A DNA stretch of 64,000 bases from Methanobacterium sp. UBA294 (GTDB taxonomy: Archaea > Methanobacteriota > Methanobacteria > Methanobacteriales > Methanobacteriaceae), in the NCBI GenBank assembly GCA_002494495.1, contig DACB01000006.1, positions 1-64,000 on the forward strand, read 5' to 3'. The notes under the pieces are model-generated. The model did no database searches. It was not told the origin of the DNA and saw nothing but the letters and a program-made list of their open reading frames with translations. A program made the translations under genes and the position numbers. This document shows positions 8,442 through 16,967 of this stretch, one piece after another; the stretch's first letter is position 1; each line of letters starts with the position of its first letter.

Positions 8442-8885
8442 ATGTCGAAAAAATCAGGAATCATATTAAAAATACTTTCCATCTTTGAATCCGGCTTGTT
8501 TATCAAGATACTATCTGCATTTGTTACTGGACTGTGGATAGCAGGTGCAATTTTAGAAAATATTCATGTAATCATACTGGCACTGGCAATTACAGTCGCA
8601 TTAATCATTGTTTTATATATTCACCGTGATAATCTGGAGGAAATTTTCCAGGGAGATACCAGTGTGATAGTAGAAGATGAAAGAACCCAACTTATCAATG
8701 AGAAAGCCTCTACCATGACTCTGGGTATTTTAATTTCTGTGATAATCTGGGTGGCAATTGTTATAATGGCCCTTAGAACTAGTTATCCTCAATATTTATC
8801 CATCGGATATACGTTGTTTGCAGTTGCAATATTCTGTTTCATACTGTATTTCTCATCACGAATTTATTACGCACATAAATTTTAA
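8442..8885 (+). CDS. Small membrane protein, possibly DUF2178-like
   Basis: The 147-residue protein has four hydrophobic helices in two pairs. Between the pairs is VEDERTQLINEKAS, which recalls the DERxxLIxxKA segment of DUF2178 membrane proteins. Those are commonly encoded next to a small XRE regulator, as is the case downstream here. The function of the family is unknown. It is coupled to the preceding gene. The DUF2178 link rests on one motif and is tentative. Confidence 0.6.
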   Translation: MSKKSGIILKILSIFESGLFIKILSAFVTGLWIAGAILENIHVIILALAITVALIIVLYIHRDNLEEIFQGDTSVIVEDERTQLINEKASTMTLGILISVIIWVAIVIMALRTSYPQYLSIGYTLFAVAIFCFILYFSSRIYYAHKF

Positions 8886-8898
8886 ATAGAGGATTTTA

Positions 8899-9066
8899 AT
8901 GAAAAATTATAAATCTTTAGAATTATGATTACTATATTTGTCGCAAATGGCGGGGTTATCGGTAAGTTTAGGAGCATAATCCCTGCATTCCTGGCTATCT
9001 TAATTGGAATCCTGTTATCTTATATTTAAAAAAAGAATAGATGAAGATATGATGACGAAAGAATAA
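8899..9066 (+). pseudogene. Possible broken small membrane-protein gene with two compensating shifts
   Basis: A GAGG site precedes an ATG at 8899 that opens MKNYKSLEL and then stops. A second frame from 8925 gives 34 residues with one hydrophobic helix (SIIPAFLAILIGILLSYI). A third stretch, back in the first frame, gives FKKRIDEDMMTKE and a stop at 9064-9066. Joined with one shift each way, these make a plausible 55-residue membrane protein of the kind that sits beside XRE regulators. No database support is available here. Confidence 0.35.
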
Positions 9067-9170
9067 ATAAATCTAACGAAAAATCATCACAAATGACCCA
9101 TGACACTACTTACAAATTCAGCAGCCCTTCTATGGTTATTATAGCCCTAGATATTAAGGATGAAGATATT

Positions 9171-9377
9171 ATGGAAAATAAGCTAAAAGTTTACCGGGCG
9201 ATGAAGGATTTAACCCAGGAAGAACTGGCCAAAGAACTGGGTGTAACCAGACAGACTATCATTGCCATCGAGAAAAATAAATATGATCCATCCTTACTTT
9301 TAGCATTTAAAATAGCCCATTTTTTTGAAGTTAAAGTCGAAGATATCTTTACTTATAAAAGTGACCATGATATTTGA
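9171..9377 (+). CDS. XRE-family HTH transcriptional regulator (short, YozG-like)
   Basis: From the ATG at 9171 this is a 68-residue protein that is almost all one helix-turn-helix: residues 4-60 with DLTQEELAKELGVTRQTI as helices 2-3 and ending in EVKVEDIFTY, typical of the small YozG type. An earlier GTG/ATG-type start at 9093 would add 26 residues that do not resemble the family, so I reject it. Such regulators are usually encoded with small membrane proteins of DUF2178 or DUF3796 type, as seen upstream, and probably control that operon. Confidence 0.85.
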   Translation: MENKLKVYRAMKDLTQEELAKELGVTRQTIIAIEKNKYDPSLLLAFKIAHFFEVKVEDIFTYKSDHDI

Positions 9378-9389
9378 CCAACCAGACCG

Positions 9390-10120
9390 TTAACCAACCA
9401 GACTTTGGTAAATCAAGAGCAGACTTGCAATGGCAATAGCAATCAGCACTATTTTTTTAAAGAATTTCTGGGGTGTGATGTTAACAATACGTTTACCTAT
9501 GTAAGATCCCATAATTCCTATTATAATTAAAACAGGTATATAGTAGTAATATTGGGGGCCAAGAAGGTTGTTTGAGAAGTATACGGGAATCCTTGCAGCG
9601 TCGATAATCACTGCTATGGCTGATATGGTTGCTATATACACAACTTTGTCCAGATTATAAGAGATAAGAAAAGCTCCCCTTATTGCCCCACCAATTCCCA
9701 GCAAACCCTGTAAAAATCCTGATAAACTCCCGCCTATCATGGTGTTAAGTTTGGTGGGGTGTATAGTAAATTCAGGACTTAGGAGAGAATAAATGGCAAA
9801 TACCAGCAGAAATATCCCTAAAAAAATTTGTAATAAAAGTTGAGGGATGAATATTACCAGATATGCTCCGATTATTGTTAAAATTATGCTGGGCAGTCCG
9901 AATAATATGATCAATTTTTTGTTTAATCCTTTCGGAAAAAACCTACAGCACCTATATTTCCAGAAATATGGGTAATGGCTACTAAAACAAGAGCGGTTTG
10001 AAAATCTAGGAAAAATAATGCTACTGGTAGAAAAATAGTAGAAGTACCGAATCCTGCTACTGTTCCAACTACTATGGATAGGAAGGCTGCCAGGAAAAAA
10101 AGTATTATTAACTCATACAT
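9390..10120 (-). pseudogene. Sulfite exporter TauE/SafE-family permease, split by a frameshift
   Basis: Two minus-strand frames make one permease of about 240 residues. The upstream part (9923-10120) has the first helices and the family motif GTVAGFGTSTIFLPVAL, ending GFFRKD. The downstream part (9390-9914) continues from a different frame with GLNKKLIILFGLPS, then GGSLSGFLQGLLGIGGAIRG, the second copy of the family motif, and the last helices. Adding one G in the run at about 9928-9930 restores FFRK-GLNKKL. TauE/SafE proteins export organosulfur or sulfite anions or take up related acids; substrate unknown. It is a decayed gene or a base-call error. Confidence 0.8.
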
Positions 10121-10153
10121 CTCAATTTTTTAGAATTTCGCTATAATTTTAGG

Positions 10154-10855
10154 TTAATGAGCTTTTTTCGGGTTAGATTCTGAACATGAACCATCCAACT
10201 TAGTACCGCTATCTTCCAGTTGAATCGCACCCATCTTCTCCAGTACAGCCCTAGAATCCACTTTAGTATTAACACATCCGTCCCGGAGAAGGGGTACTCC
10301 CTGTACAGGATAATTAGAGAGATTCATCATACACAGATTAAGATCTTGATAACAGGCCACTCCCAGAATGGCTTTGAATTTATTTTGTTCTACAATTTTC
10401 TTTAAAAATTGTGAACCCGGAATGATATAGACCTTATAACCCATATCTTCACCTTTATTTTTTAAAACACCAATGACACATTTATTACAGTTTTTACATA
10501 TTATTCCAGATGTTTCGAGGGTAGCCTGGCATTCAGTGTTTCTCAGACAATGTGGGAGTACTAAAATCTTATCTTCATGTTTTGTTTTCCTGAAATCTTT
10601 TTGGTTAACTTTGTTTCTTACTTCTACACCTATCTGATCCACGATCTTTCCATCAACACCTACCTGTTCTGAGAATTTCTTAAATAGACCATAGAAAACA
10701 TCAACAGTGAAGAGAAGTAACTTGGGAAAAATAAGTCTATCTTCCTTAATTTGCATCCTACCTAGAATAAGTGCAGTTGATAGTAAAGCTAGGAGTGCTA
10801 GTCCAACAATAAATACAAGCTGTCCAAGTATTTGGTATAAATCAAAAATTGACAT
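10154..10855 (-). CDS. DUF116 domain protein
   Basis: This 233-residue protein has an N-terminal membrane helix (residues 10-30), a linker, and the DUF116 domain from about residue 95. The domain has cysteines in CLRNTEC, then CKNCNKC, then AILGVACYQDLNLCM and LRDGCVNTKVD, enough for an iron-sulfur or zinc site. DUF116 proteins are common in methanogens and other anaerobes, sometimes next to lipoate-ligase or formyltransferase genes; their activity is unknown. Nothing in the neighbours settles it. Confidence 0.85.
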   Translation of the reverse strand: MSIFDLYQILGQLVFIVGLALLALLSTALILGRMQIKEDRLIFPKLLLFTVDVFYGLFKKFSEQVGVDGKIVDQIGVEVRNKVNQKDFRKTKHEDKILVLPHCLRNTECQATLETSGIICKNCNKCVIGVLKNKGEDMGYKVYIIPGSQFLKKIVEQNKFKAILGVACYQDLNLCMMNLSNYPVQGVPLLRDGCVNTKVDSRAVLEKMGAIQLEDSGTKLDGSCSESNPKKAH

Positions 10856-10870
10856 ATATTTAACCTTTTT

Positions 10871-10943
10871 TTAATGAAATATCTTTTTTCTTTAATGAAA
10901 TATCATTCTTAATGAAAATATCATCATTCTTAATGAAAATATC
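10871..10943. repeat. Four imperfect tandem repeats upstream of the DUF116 gene
   Basis: The motif TTAATGAAA(A)TATC recurs at 10871-10883, 10892-10904, 10909-10922 and 10930-10943, spaced 17-21 bases. It lies in the leader or promoter of the DUF116 gene on the minus strand. The units are short and degenerate with no unique spacers, so it is not a CRISPR. Confidence 0.75.
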
Positions 10944-11075
10944 TTCTTTTTAAATCTTTAAGAGTTTGATTATTTAAATTTAATATTTTTCTTTTACCCA
11001 TCGTTTTTATTGTAATTAGTTGAAATTATTTAATTTCTATTAGATTTATTATAACATATTTTTTTTCTTTGTAAA

Positions 11076-11549
11076 CTATATTTTTTCAACCTTAAAATCA
11101 GGATTTCCATTTATTACTACCCCACCATCTACTCCATGTATTTCGATTCCGGAAAGGTCTTCACATGCGCATAGAATATCCTGTTCGGGATGTGTGCCTG
11201 GTTGTATGTTGCAATCAAGTTTTATGAATTCTCCACATGATACAACCATGCTGAGTCTCTTTGATGTGGGATGATCTTCTGGAAGAACAACGATGGGTGA
11301 GTTGTGTTCTTTGATTAAATGAACCATACATCTAATGCCTTTTTCTGCCTTCTTTCCAACAGAAAATATAGAAACTGCTATCAAATCATCAGCTTGGAGA
11401 AATTGTACAACTTCATCGCCTTCAGATGTTCCTATAAATATTTGTATATCTTTAGTTGCTTTGACTACTCCCAATTCCCCAGAGCTTCCTTTCAAAAACA
11501 AAATTTCATCAGGACTCAACTTAACTCTTCTACGTTGTCGGACTGACAT
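11076..11549 (-). CDS. Conserved hypothetical protein, coupled to a zinc-ribbon gene
   Basis: I recognise this only as a conserved methanobacterial protein without a function. From the ATG at 11549 it is 157 residues, starting SVRQRRRVKLSPDE. It alternates short strands and helices, with no signal peptide or membrane helix. Two Cys occur at ILCACEDL near residue 130 and others are scattered (GIRCMVHL, VVSCGEF). The start overlaps the end of the upstream zinc-ribbon gene by 34 bases, so translation of the two should be coupled. An ATG nine bases upstream is also possible. Confidence 0.7.
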   Translation of the reverse strand: MSVRQRRRVKLSPDEILFLKGSSGELGVVKATKDIQIFIGTSEGDEVVQFLQADDLIAVSIFSVGKKAEKGIRCMVHLIKEHNSPIVVLPEDHPTSKRLSMVVSCGEFIKLDCNIQPGTHPEQDILCACEDLSGIEIHGVDGGVVINGNPDFKVEKI

Positions 11550-11671
11550 GAAGGACATATTACTTTTTTTCCAATACCTTTAAACTCGTTTCCACAATCC
11601 AAGCATTTATACCTTTTTGTTTTAAGTTTTTTCATTTTAATGTCAGCCATTGGACCGCCAACAGTACACAT
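11516..11671 (-). CDS. Small zinc-ribbon protein
   Basis: The protein is 51 residues from the ATG at 11671, which follows GGTGAT with a four-base gap; longer starts upstream add an unlikely hydrophobic stretch. It starts MCTVGGPMADIKMKK and holds one zinc ribbon, CLDCGNEFKG then CPSCQS, near residues 25-46. Such ribbons bind nucleic acid or protein partners. Its last 34 bases overlap the start of the next gene, suggesting the two proteins work together. Confidence 0.75.
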   Translation of the reverse strand: MCTVGGPMADIKMKKLKTKRYKCLDCGNEFKGIGKKVICPSCQSDNVEELS

Positions 11672-11824
11672 AATATCACCATTTAGGTTTTTGTATACTG
11701 GAATATTTATCTTTTGTGTAAGGCAGATTTTTAATAACAATGAACAACAAAAGTTCAACAATTGTCAAAATGATTTTAAAAAATTATGAAATAAAAAAAT
11801 AGAAGTAAATAAACGGTGAGACTA

Positions 11825-13804
11825 TTGAAAGATTTTATTTTCCCATTTACCGCCATAGTAGGACAAGAAAATATTAAAAAATCCCTGATATTGAATGCCA
11901 TCAACCCCAGCATCGGTGGGGTTTTAATAAAGGGAGAGAAGGGTACTGGAAAGACAACAGCTGTAAGGGCCCTGGCAAATTTACTACCACCTATACGCAC
12001 GGTTAAGGGTTGTGCATTTAGCTGTGACCCGAAAGATCAGGGTTCTCTCTGTGATCTATGTAAATCAAATGATTTTGAGATTGAAGAGAAGAAAATGCGC
12101 GTTGTAGAACTACCTTTGGGAGCTACCGAGGATCGGGTAGTGGGATCCATAAATATTGAAAAGGCATTAAAGGAGGGTATAAAAGCCCTTGAACCAGGCC
12201 TACTGGCGGAAGCTAATCGTAACATATTATACGTTGATGAAATCAACCTCTTGGACGATAATCTGGTGGATGTTCTCCTGGATGCTGCAGCTTACGGTAT
12301 AAATATAGTGGAAAGGGAGGGTGTTTCTTTTACTCACCCGTCTAATTTCATCCTGGTAGGAACAATGAATCCACAGGAAGGAGAACTCCGGCCCCAACTA
12401 TCAGATAGAATAGGACTTCACATCGTGGTAAGCAGCATCATGGAACTAGAAGACCGGGTTAAAATAATGGAAAGGCGGGAAGAATATGAAAAAGACCCAG
12501 AGAAATTCCAGGAGAAATTCCAGGAAGAAGAGGAAACAGCCAGACGGAAGATAGTAAAAGCCCGGGGATTGCTGAATCGCGTGGAAATGCCACGACATTT
12601 AATGGAAGTCATAGCACAGTTATGTATGGATATGGGTGTAGACGGCCATCGGGCGGACATTGCGATTTTAAAAACAGCTAAAACCATCGCTGCCTACAAA
12701 GATGAAAAAACTGTTAATGAGGGCCACGTTGAAGAGGCTGTTCTGTTAGTTCTTGGGGAAAGGTTCCATACTGCATCATTTGATGAGGATAAAGTTAAAA
12801 AACAGATGGAAAAGGCTAAATCAGAATTAGAAAAGGAAAAAGAGAAACAAGAAAGCAAAAATAATGCGGAATTATCCCCTGAAAAAGGAAATGAAGAAGG
12901 GGAAAGCAAAAAAAAACTTCAATCAACAGGCGGTAACGAAAAGCGGGGAATGAAACTAAAAACCCGTGATGAAGAAGACGATCAGGTTGAAGAAGAGTAT
13001 CAGGAAGCTGATATAAAGAAACTCCTTAAAATGAGAGGAAAACAGAGGAAAAAATTATACGGTAAAAGGGTGGATTCTAAAACTATCAAAGGAAGATACG
13101 TAAAAAGTAAACTACCAGAAAAAGCATTAGATGATATTGCAATTGATGCAACTATTAGAGCGGCTGCAGCCGGTTCAACTGGTAGTATTAAGATAAAAAG
13201 TGAAGATATCCGTCAGAAGGTGAGGAAACATGGTGCGAGGGCATCAATTGCACTGATTGTAGATATAAGTGGCTCAATGTTCTCGGATAAGAAAGCAAAT
13301 CGTGTAAAAGGTATTTTAAATAGATTTATAGAGGATGTTAATCGTCATAAGGATAAACTCAGTGTGATTGGATTTAAAGGTGATGAGGCCGAGATTATAA
13401 TACCCACCACCCGTCGAGCATCGTCTTTCCAGGCAAAATTGGACAATATAAGGGTGGGAGGAACCACACCCCTTGCCAGGGGGTTACAGAAAGGATTCGA
13501 AATACTCAAACAGGAGAAGATAAGGGATGAATATGTCCCCATGATGGTAATTCTTACTGATGGAATGCCCAACGTGGGTTTTAAGGAAGGGCCAATACAG
13601 GATGCCATGAAAATTGCCCAGGATTTAAAGGATAAAGAAATACCCACCATAGTTATAAATTTTGAAAGAGCGGTTAAATACGGGCATGAATTTAATATGG
13701 ATTTAGCACTGGCAGCTGGAGGCCGTTACTATGACGTGGAAGAGTTGGCTAATCCCGGGTCTGCCATCTCCAAGATACTTGAGTATGAACGTAAAAAAAT
13801 ATAA
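11825..13804 (+). CDS. Chelatase-type AAA+ ATPase with VWA domain (ChlI/ChlD fusion-like)
   Basis: This protein of about 659 residues joins a ChlI-like AAA+ domain to a ChlD-like VWA domain. The Walker A loop GEKGTGKT is near residue 40, Walker B (ILYVDEINLLDD) near 140, and a charged, low-complexity linker spans about 325-405. The VWA domain has the MIDAS motif DISGSM near residue 480 and a TDGMPN loop. In methanogens such proteins are annotated as magnesium or cobalt chelatase subunits, acting with a CobN-type subunit in cobalamin or related tetrapyrrole synthesis; no CobN is in this window. I prefer the TTG at 11825, since GGTGA sits five bases before it; the GTG at 11816 is part of that site. 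Confidence 0.85.
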   Translation: MKDFIFPFTAIVGQENIKKSLILNAINPSIGGVLIKGEKGTGKTTAVRALANLLPPIRTVKGCAFSCDPKDQGSLCDLCKSNDFEIEEKKMRVVELPLGATEDRVVGSINIEKALKEGIKALEPGLLAEANRNILYVDEINLLDDNLVDVLLDAAAYGINIVEREGVSFTHPSNFILVGTMNPQEGELRPQLSDRIGLHIVVSSIMELEDRVKIMERREEYEKDPEKFQEKFQEEEETARRKIVKARGLLNRVEMPRHLMEVIAQLCMDMGVDGHRADIAILKTAKTIAAYKDEKTVNEGHVEEAVLLVLGERFHTASFDEDKVKKQMEKAKSELEKEKEKQESKNNAELSPEKGNEEGESKKKLQSTGGNEKRGMKLKTRDEEDDQVEEEYQEADIKKLLKMRGKQRKKLYGKRVDSKTIKGRYVKSKLPEKALDDIAIDATIRAAAAGSTGSIKIKSEDIRQKVRKHGARASIALIVDISGSMFSDKKANRVKGILNRFIEDVNRHKDKLSVIGFKGDEAEIIIPTTRRASSFQAKLDNIRVGGTTPLARGLQKGFEILKQEKIRDEYVPMMVILTDGMPNVGFKEGPIQDAMKIAQDLKDKEIPTIVINFERAVKYGHEFNMDLALAAGGRYYDVEELANPGSAISKILEYERKKI

Positions 13805-13858
13805 TTTAAGGATTAGATAATCATTAAATGCTAAATGAGTTGCAGCTGAAATAGTTGA

Positions 13859-14548
13859 TTACTTTTGACTTCTTATCCAGTAATTCTTATTTTCCAAGTG
13901 GATTTTCCAGAGATTTGAGAAAATTCCTATTCTTATTCTCTTGAGTTCCCTGTAATATCCTTCTACTTCAAGTTTAAATTCTGCATGCCCCTGTTCGCCC
14001 GGATTAACAATATCATCTCTTAATTTCCCCAATTTAACTTCCATTTCATTGATGGGGGTAAGATCTATCTTCGATGAAAACCACATGCTGTAGGACTCAC
14101 CTTTAATATGGGTAGATTCTGCGATTTTCCACTGCCAGAATTTTCCATCATCGTAAACCTGGAAATAATTAAAAAATGAGAGTATAGGATCCATGAAATC
14201 TAGAAATTCAACTTCATCTGGAAAGTCATTATGGGATACTAGTCCTTCTATGATTGAACCCGGTTCAGCGATATAATCTTGCCCTAAGAAATAATTTTTC
14301 AAGCTCTTTAGTAAACCTTCACCAATTGGAGGGTATTGTATTATAGGGGAGGATACTACAATTTTTTCTGTTTGAACTGCTTCAATCAGCTCTTGTTTTG
14401 ATATCAAATCAAAATTAAAGCTCCAAATTTCATCATGCTCAGCGAATTCTCTACAATTTAAATATTCTATAGCGATGGACTCAACCCACCAGTAAGGTAG
14501 CTTGAGCTTCGAAGATACATGGATGATATTTTCATTTGTTGAGAACAT
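13859..14548 (-). CDS. Orphan hypothetical protein
   Basis: I do not recognise this protein. It is about 229 residues from the ATG at 14548; a TTG at 14581 would add 11. It is acidic and rich in Trp, Tyr and Phe (YWWVESIA, FWQWKIAE, SNLWKIHLENKNYWI). It has no signal peptide, no membrane helix and no cysteine cluster. The gene lies alone between the chelatase gene and Tsr3 and is divergent from Tsr3 with almost no gap. The long clean frame supports a real gene. No ribosome binding site is visible at either start. Confidence 0.6.
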   Translation of the reverse strand: MFSTNENIIHVSSKLKLPYWWVESIAIEYLNCREFAEHDEIWSFNFDLISKQELIEAVQTEKIVVSSPIIQYPPIGEGLLKSLKNYFLGQDYIAEPGSIIEGLVSHNDFPDEVEFLDFMDPILSFFNYFQVYDDGKFWQWKIAESTHIKGESYSMWFSSKIDLTPINEMEVKLGKLRDDIVNPGEQGHAEFKLEVEGYYRELKRIRIGIFSNLWKIHLENKNYWIRSQK

Positions 14549-14593
14549 ATTATATAGTTGAGAATCAATGTAGTTATACAATTCGTGATATCA

Positions 14594-15103
14594 ATGAAAG
14601 TCGTTGTCTACCACGCCGAGGAGTGTGATCGTCGTAAATGCACCACTGTACGCATGGCCCGGGGAGGGAAGGTAAAATTGGTGACCAAACTAAACCAGTT
14701 ACCTTTGGGTGCAATAGTCCTTGATCCATTCTCACAAAAAGCATTGTCTCCAGAAGACCGAAAGATCGTAGAAGAAAATGGTATCGCAGCACTCGATTGT
14801 TCATGGAAAAGGATAAATGGTTCTTCAAAAATGTTTAAAGGCCGTAAAAAACATAGATCACTCCCATTCCTGGTGGCTGCTAATCCCACGAATTATGGGA
14901 AACCTTGCATCCTTTCCACTGCTGAGGCTATTGCAGCAACATTTTATATAGTGGGGTTTAAAGATATTGCTATCGATATTATGTCTCAGTTTAAGTGGGG
15001 ACCTCATTTTCTAGAGCTAAATCACGAACTCTTAGAAGCTTATTCCCATGCTAAAAATAGCATGGAAGTTGTAAATATTCAAAATGATATCATAGGAGGA
15101 TAA
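14594..15103 (+). CDS. tsr3: 16S rRNA aminocarboxypropyltransferase (Tsr3, former DUF367)
   Basis: This 169-residue protein matches the Tsr3/DUF367 family. It starts MKVVVYHAEECDRRKCT, has VLDPFSQKALSPED near residue 45, LDCSWKRI near 70, and LPFLVAANPTNYGKPCILSTAEAIAA around 95-118, which forms the SAM site. Tsr3 moves the aminocarboxypropyl group of SAM onto a hypermodified uridine of small-subunit rRNA. The start at 14594 is supported by GTGAT before it. It is followed four bases after the stop by the L40e start, so it is in a ribosome-linked operon. Confidence 0.92.
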   Translation: MKVVVYHAEECDRRKCTTVRMARGGKVKLVTKLNQLPLGAIVLDPFSQKALSPEDRKIVEENGIAALDCSWKRINGSSKMFKGRKKHRSLPFLVAANPTNYGKPCILSTAEAIAATFYIVGFKDIAIDIMSQFKWGPHFLELNHELLEAYSHAKNSMEVVNIQNDIIGG

Positions 15104-15106
15104 ATA

Positions 15107-15253
15107 ATGGCTAGATTTGAAGAAGCAGAAAATAGAATATTCAAGATCAAAATATGTCTCAAATGTAATGCAAGAAACCCGCCAACTGCAAAAACGTGCA
15201 GGAAATGCGGGCATAAAGGCTTGAGATACAAGGCCAAAGAGCCAAGAGGATAG
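15107..15253 (+). CDS. rpl40e: 50S ribosomal protein L40e
   Basis: A 48-residue protein starting MARFEEAENRIF. It carries the L40e zinc ribbon: CLKCNARN, then CRKCG, with a basic C-terminal tail (GLRYKAKEPRG). The length fits archaeal L40e, which lacks the ubiquitin fusion of eukaryotes. AGGAGGA lies seven bases upstream of the ATG, overlapping the end of tsr3. It binds the large subunit near the stalk base. Confidence 0.95.
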   Translation: MARFEEAENRIFKIKICLKCNARNPPTAKTCRKCGHKGLRYKAKEPRG

Positions 15254-15324
15254 ATATTTTTAACTAAAGGTAACCTTTAGTAACCAATTATTTTTATTAA
15301 CCCATAACTTACTATTGTGATAAA

Positions 15325-16056
15325 ATGGATGTAGAAAATTATCTTAGGGTAAATCTTAAAGAAAAAAAGCTTCACCTCACACTCATAGATCCTGAAGAGC
15401 AATCTCCGCAAAAAGCAGTTCAAATAGCAAAAAATGCCATTAACGGCGGTACAGATGGAATTATGCTGGGTGGATCCACTACAGATTCAACTGAACTGGA
15501 CCTGACAGCCAAGGCCCTACAGGAAAACATTGATGTTCCCATAATACTCTTTCCAGGTAATACCAGCGGTGTTAGCCAACATGCCGACGCCATATTTTTC
15601 ATGAGCCTACTGAACTCCACCAACCCATACTGGATAGTAGGAGCACAAGCACTGGGCGCACCCATGATAAAGAGGATGGGAATTGAAACCATTTCCATGG
15701 GCTATCTGGTAGTGGAGCCAGGTGGAACTGTGGGATGGGTGGGGGATGCCAAACTGGTGCCCCGGACCAAATCAGATATTGCTGTGGCTTATGCACTAGC
15801 AGCTGAATTTTGGGGAATGAAACTATTCTATCTGGAAGCGGGTTCTGGTGCTGATCAGCCTGTGCCCCTGGAAATGATATCTAAAGTAAAGAAATACAGT
15901 AATACTATTTTAATGGTTGGTGGTGGAATCAGGGATGGGGAAACCGCCAGAAAAATAGTGGAAGCTGGTGCAGATATCATTGTTACTGGAACAGTGGTAG
16001 AGAATAACTCCGCAGTTAAAGATAAAATAAAAGAATTGGTTGATGGGATTAACTAA
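15325..16056 (+). CDS. (S)-3-O-geranylgeranylglyceryl phosphate synthase
   Basis: The 243-residue TIM-barrel protein joins geranylgeranyl diphosphate to sn-glycerol-1-phosphate, the first ether bond of archaeal membrane lipids. The family motifs are present: LTLIDPEEQ near residue 18, GTDGIMLGGST near 41, PIILFPGNTSGVS near 71, YLVVEPGGTVGWVGDA near 127, YLEAGSGADQP near 169, and two phosphate-binding loops VGGGIRDGE near 195 and VTGTVVE near 218. Length is normal. The ATG at 15325 follows TGTGAT. Confidence 0.95.
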   Translation: MDVENYLRVNLKEKKLHLTLIDPEEQSPQKAVQIAKNAINGGTDGIMLGGSTTDSTELDLTAKALQENIDVPIILFPGNTSGVSQHADAIFFMSLLNSTNPYWIVGAQALGAPMIKRMGIETISMGYLVVEPGGTVGWVGDAKLVPRTKSDIAVAYALAAEFWGMKLFYLEAGSGADQPVPLEMISKVKKYSNTILMVGGGIRDGETARKIVEAGADIIVTGTVVENNSAVKDKIKELVDGIN

Positions 16057-16171
16057 TTTATTTTTTTCAATAATTTTGGTTCAATTCAATATTATTTCTA
16101 TTTTTTTAACTTTTATTGTTAATTTCTCAAAAGTTAAATAATCGATGAATATATATAAAACTGGTGAGAAT

Positions 16172-16861
16172 ATGGTAGAAAGCTCATGCGATGTAAATGG
16201 ATATGATTGGGTTTCAGATAAAATTAAAGAACATTTAGGATTAACCAAATCTCCAGTTGCAGTGAAATTTGTTTTAAGAGAAGAGGATATCCCTGAAAGT
16301 ATAAATAAAATAGAAAATGGTATACGCCACTGTGAAATGGTGCAGAAAGCCAGTCAGGGTGAAATATTTTATGCAACAGGGGAGGAACAAGCATGTAAAG
16401 GTGGTGCCGCTGCATTAGGGCTTGTTGAACCGCCGGAAAAGGTCAAAACAGGGGAAATGTATCAGAGTCTCGGTAGATTTTCCAGTTTAGGTTCTGCTAG
16501 GCGCACCATGGAAGATGTGCCTAAAATAGATAACATAATGTACGCAATAATCTACTCGCCACTTGAAAAAGCTTCTTTTGACCCTGATGTAATCGTGGTT
16601 ATTTGCAATCCTGCACAAGCCCTTAAACTAGCCCAGGCCATTGTGTACACTTTAGGTGGCCGGGTGGAGGCTGATTTTGCAGGAATTCAGTCCATATGTG
16701 CCGATGCAGTTGCAGGACCATTTACCAGAAAACGACCGAATATAACTCTGGGTTGCAGTGGGTCCCGTAAATTTGCAGAAATACAGCCTGATGAAGTAAT
16801 TGTAGGTATGAACGGCGAAAATATTGGCTGCATCGTTAATGCATTGGAAAACATGGATTAA
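16172..16861 (+). CDS. DUF169 family protein
   Basis: From the ATG at 16172 (GGTGA four bases before it; the ATG at 16145 is less good) the protein has 229 residues. It matches DUF169: LGLTKSPVAVKF near residue 25, RHCEMVQKASQGE near 55, GEEQACKGGAAALGL near 70, and a C-terminal CSGSRKFAEI segment with conserved cysteines. DUF169 proteins are widespread in methanogens and anaerobes and have no settled function; the cysteine pattern suggests cluster or metal binding. The gene stands alone with a T-rich end. Confidence 0.85.
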   Translation: MVESSCDVNGYDWVSDKIKEHLGLTKSPVAVKFVLREEDIPESINKIENGIRHCEMVQKASQGEIFYATGEEQACKGGAAALGLVEPPEKVKTGEMYQSLGRFSSLGSARRTMEDVPKIDNIMYAIIYSPLEKASFDPDVIVVICNPAQALKLAQAIVYTLGGRVEADFAGIQSICADAVAGPFTRKRPNITLGCSGSRKFAEIQPDEVIVGMNGENIGCIVNALENMD

Positions 16862-16967
16862 ATCCAGTATGTAATTACCTTCAATTATCTAATTTTTTTA
16901 TATTTCCTTAATTAAATTAATTTTTCATTATCCATTTAATTAAATTATTTCTTACAATATTATAAAA

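Noticed and set aside
11816..11824. GTG start for the chelatase-like protein
   Set aside because: It is part of the GGTGA site for the TTG at 11825.
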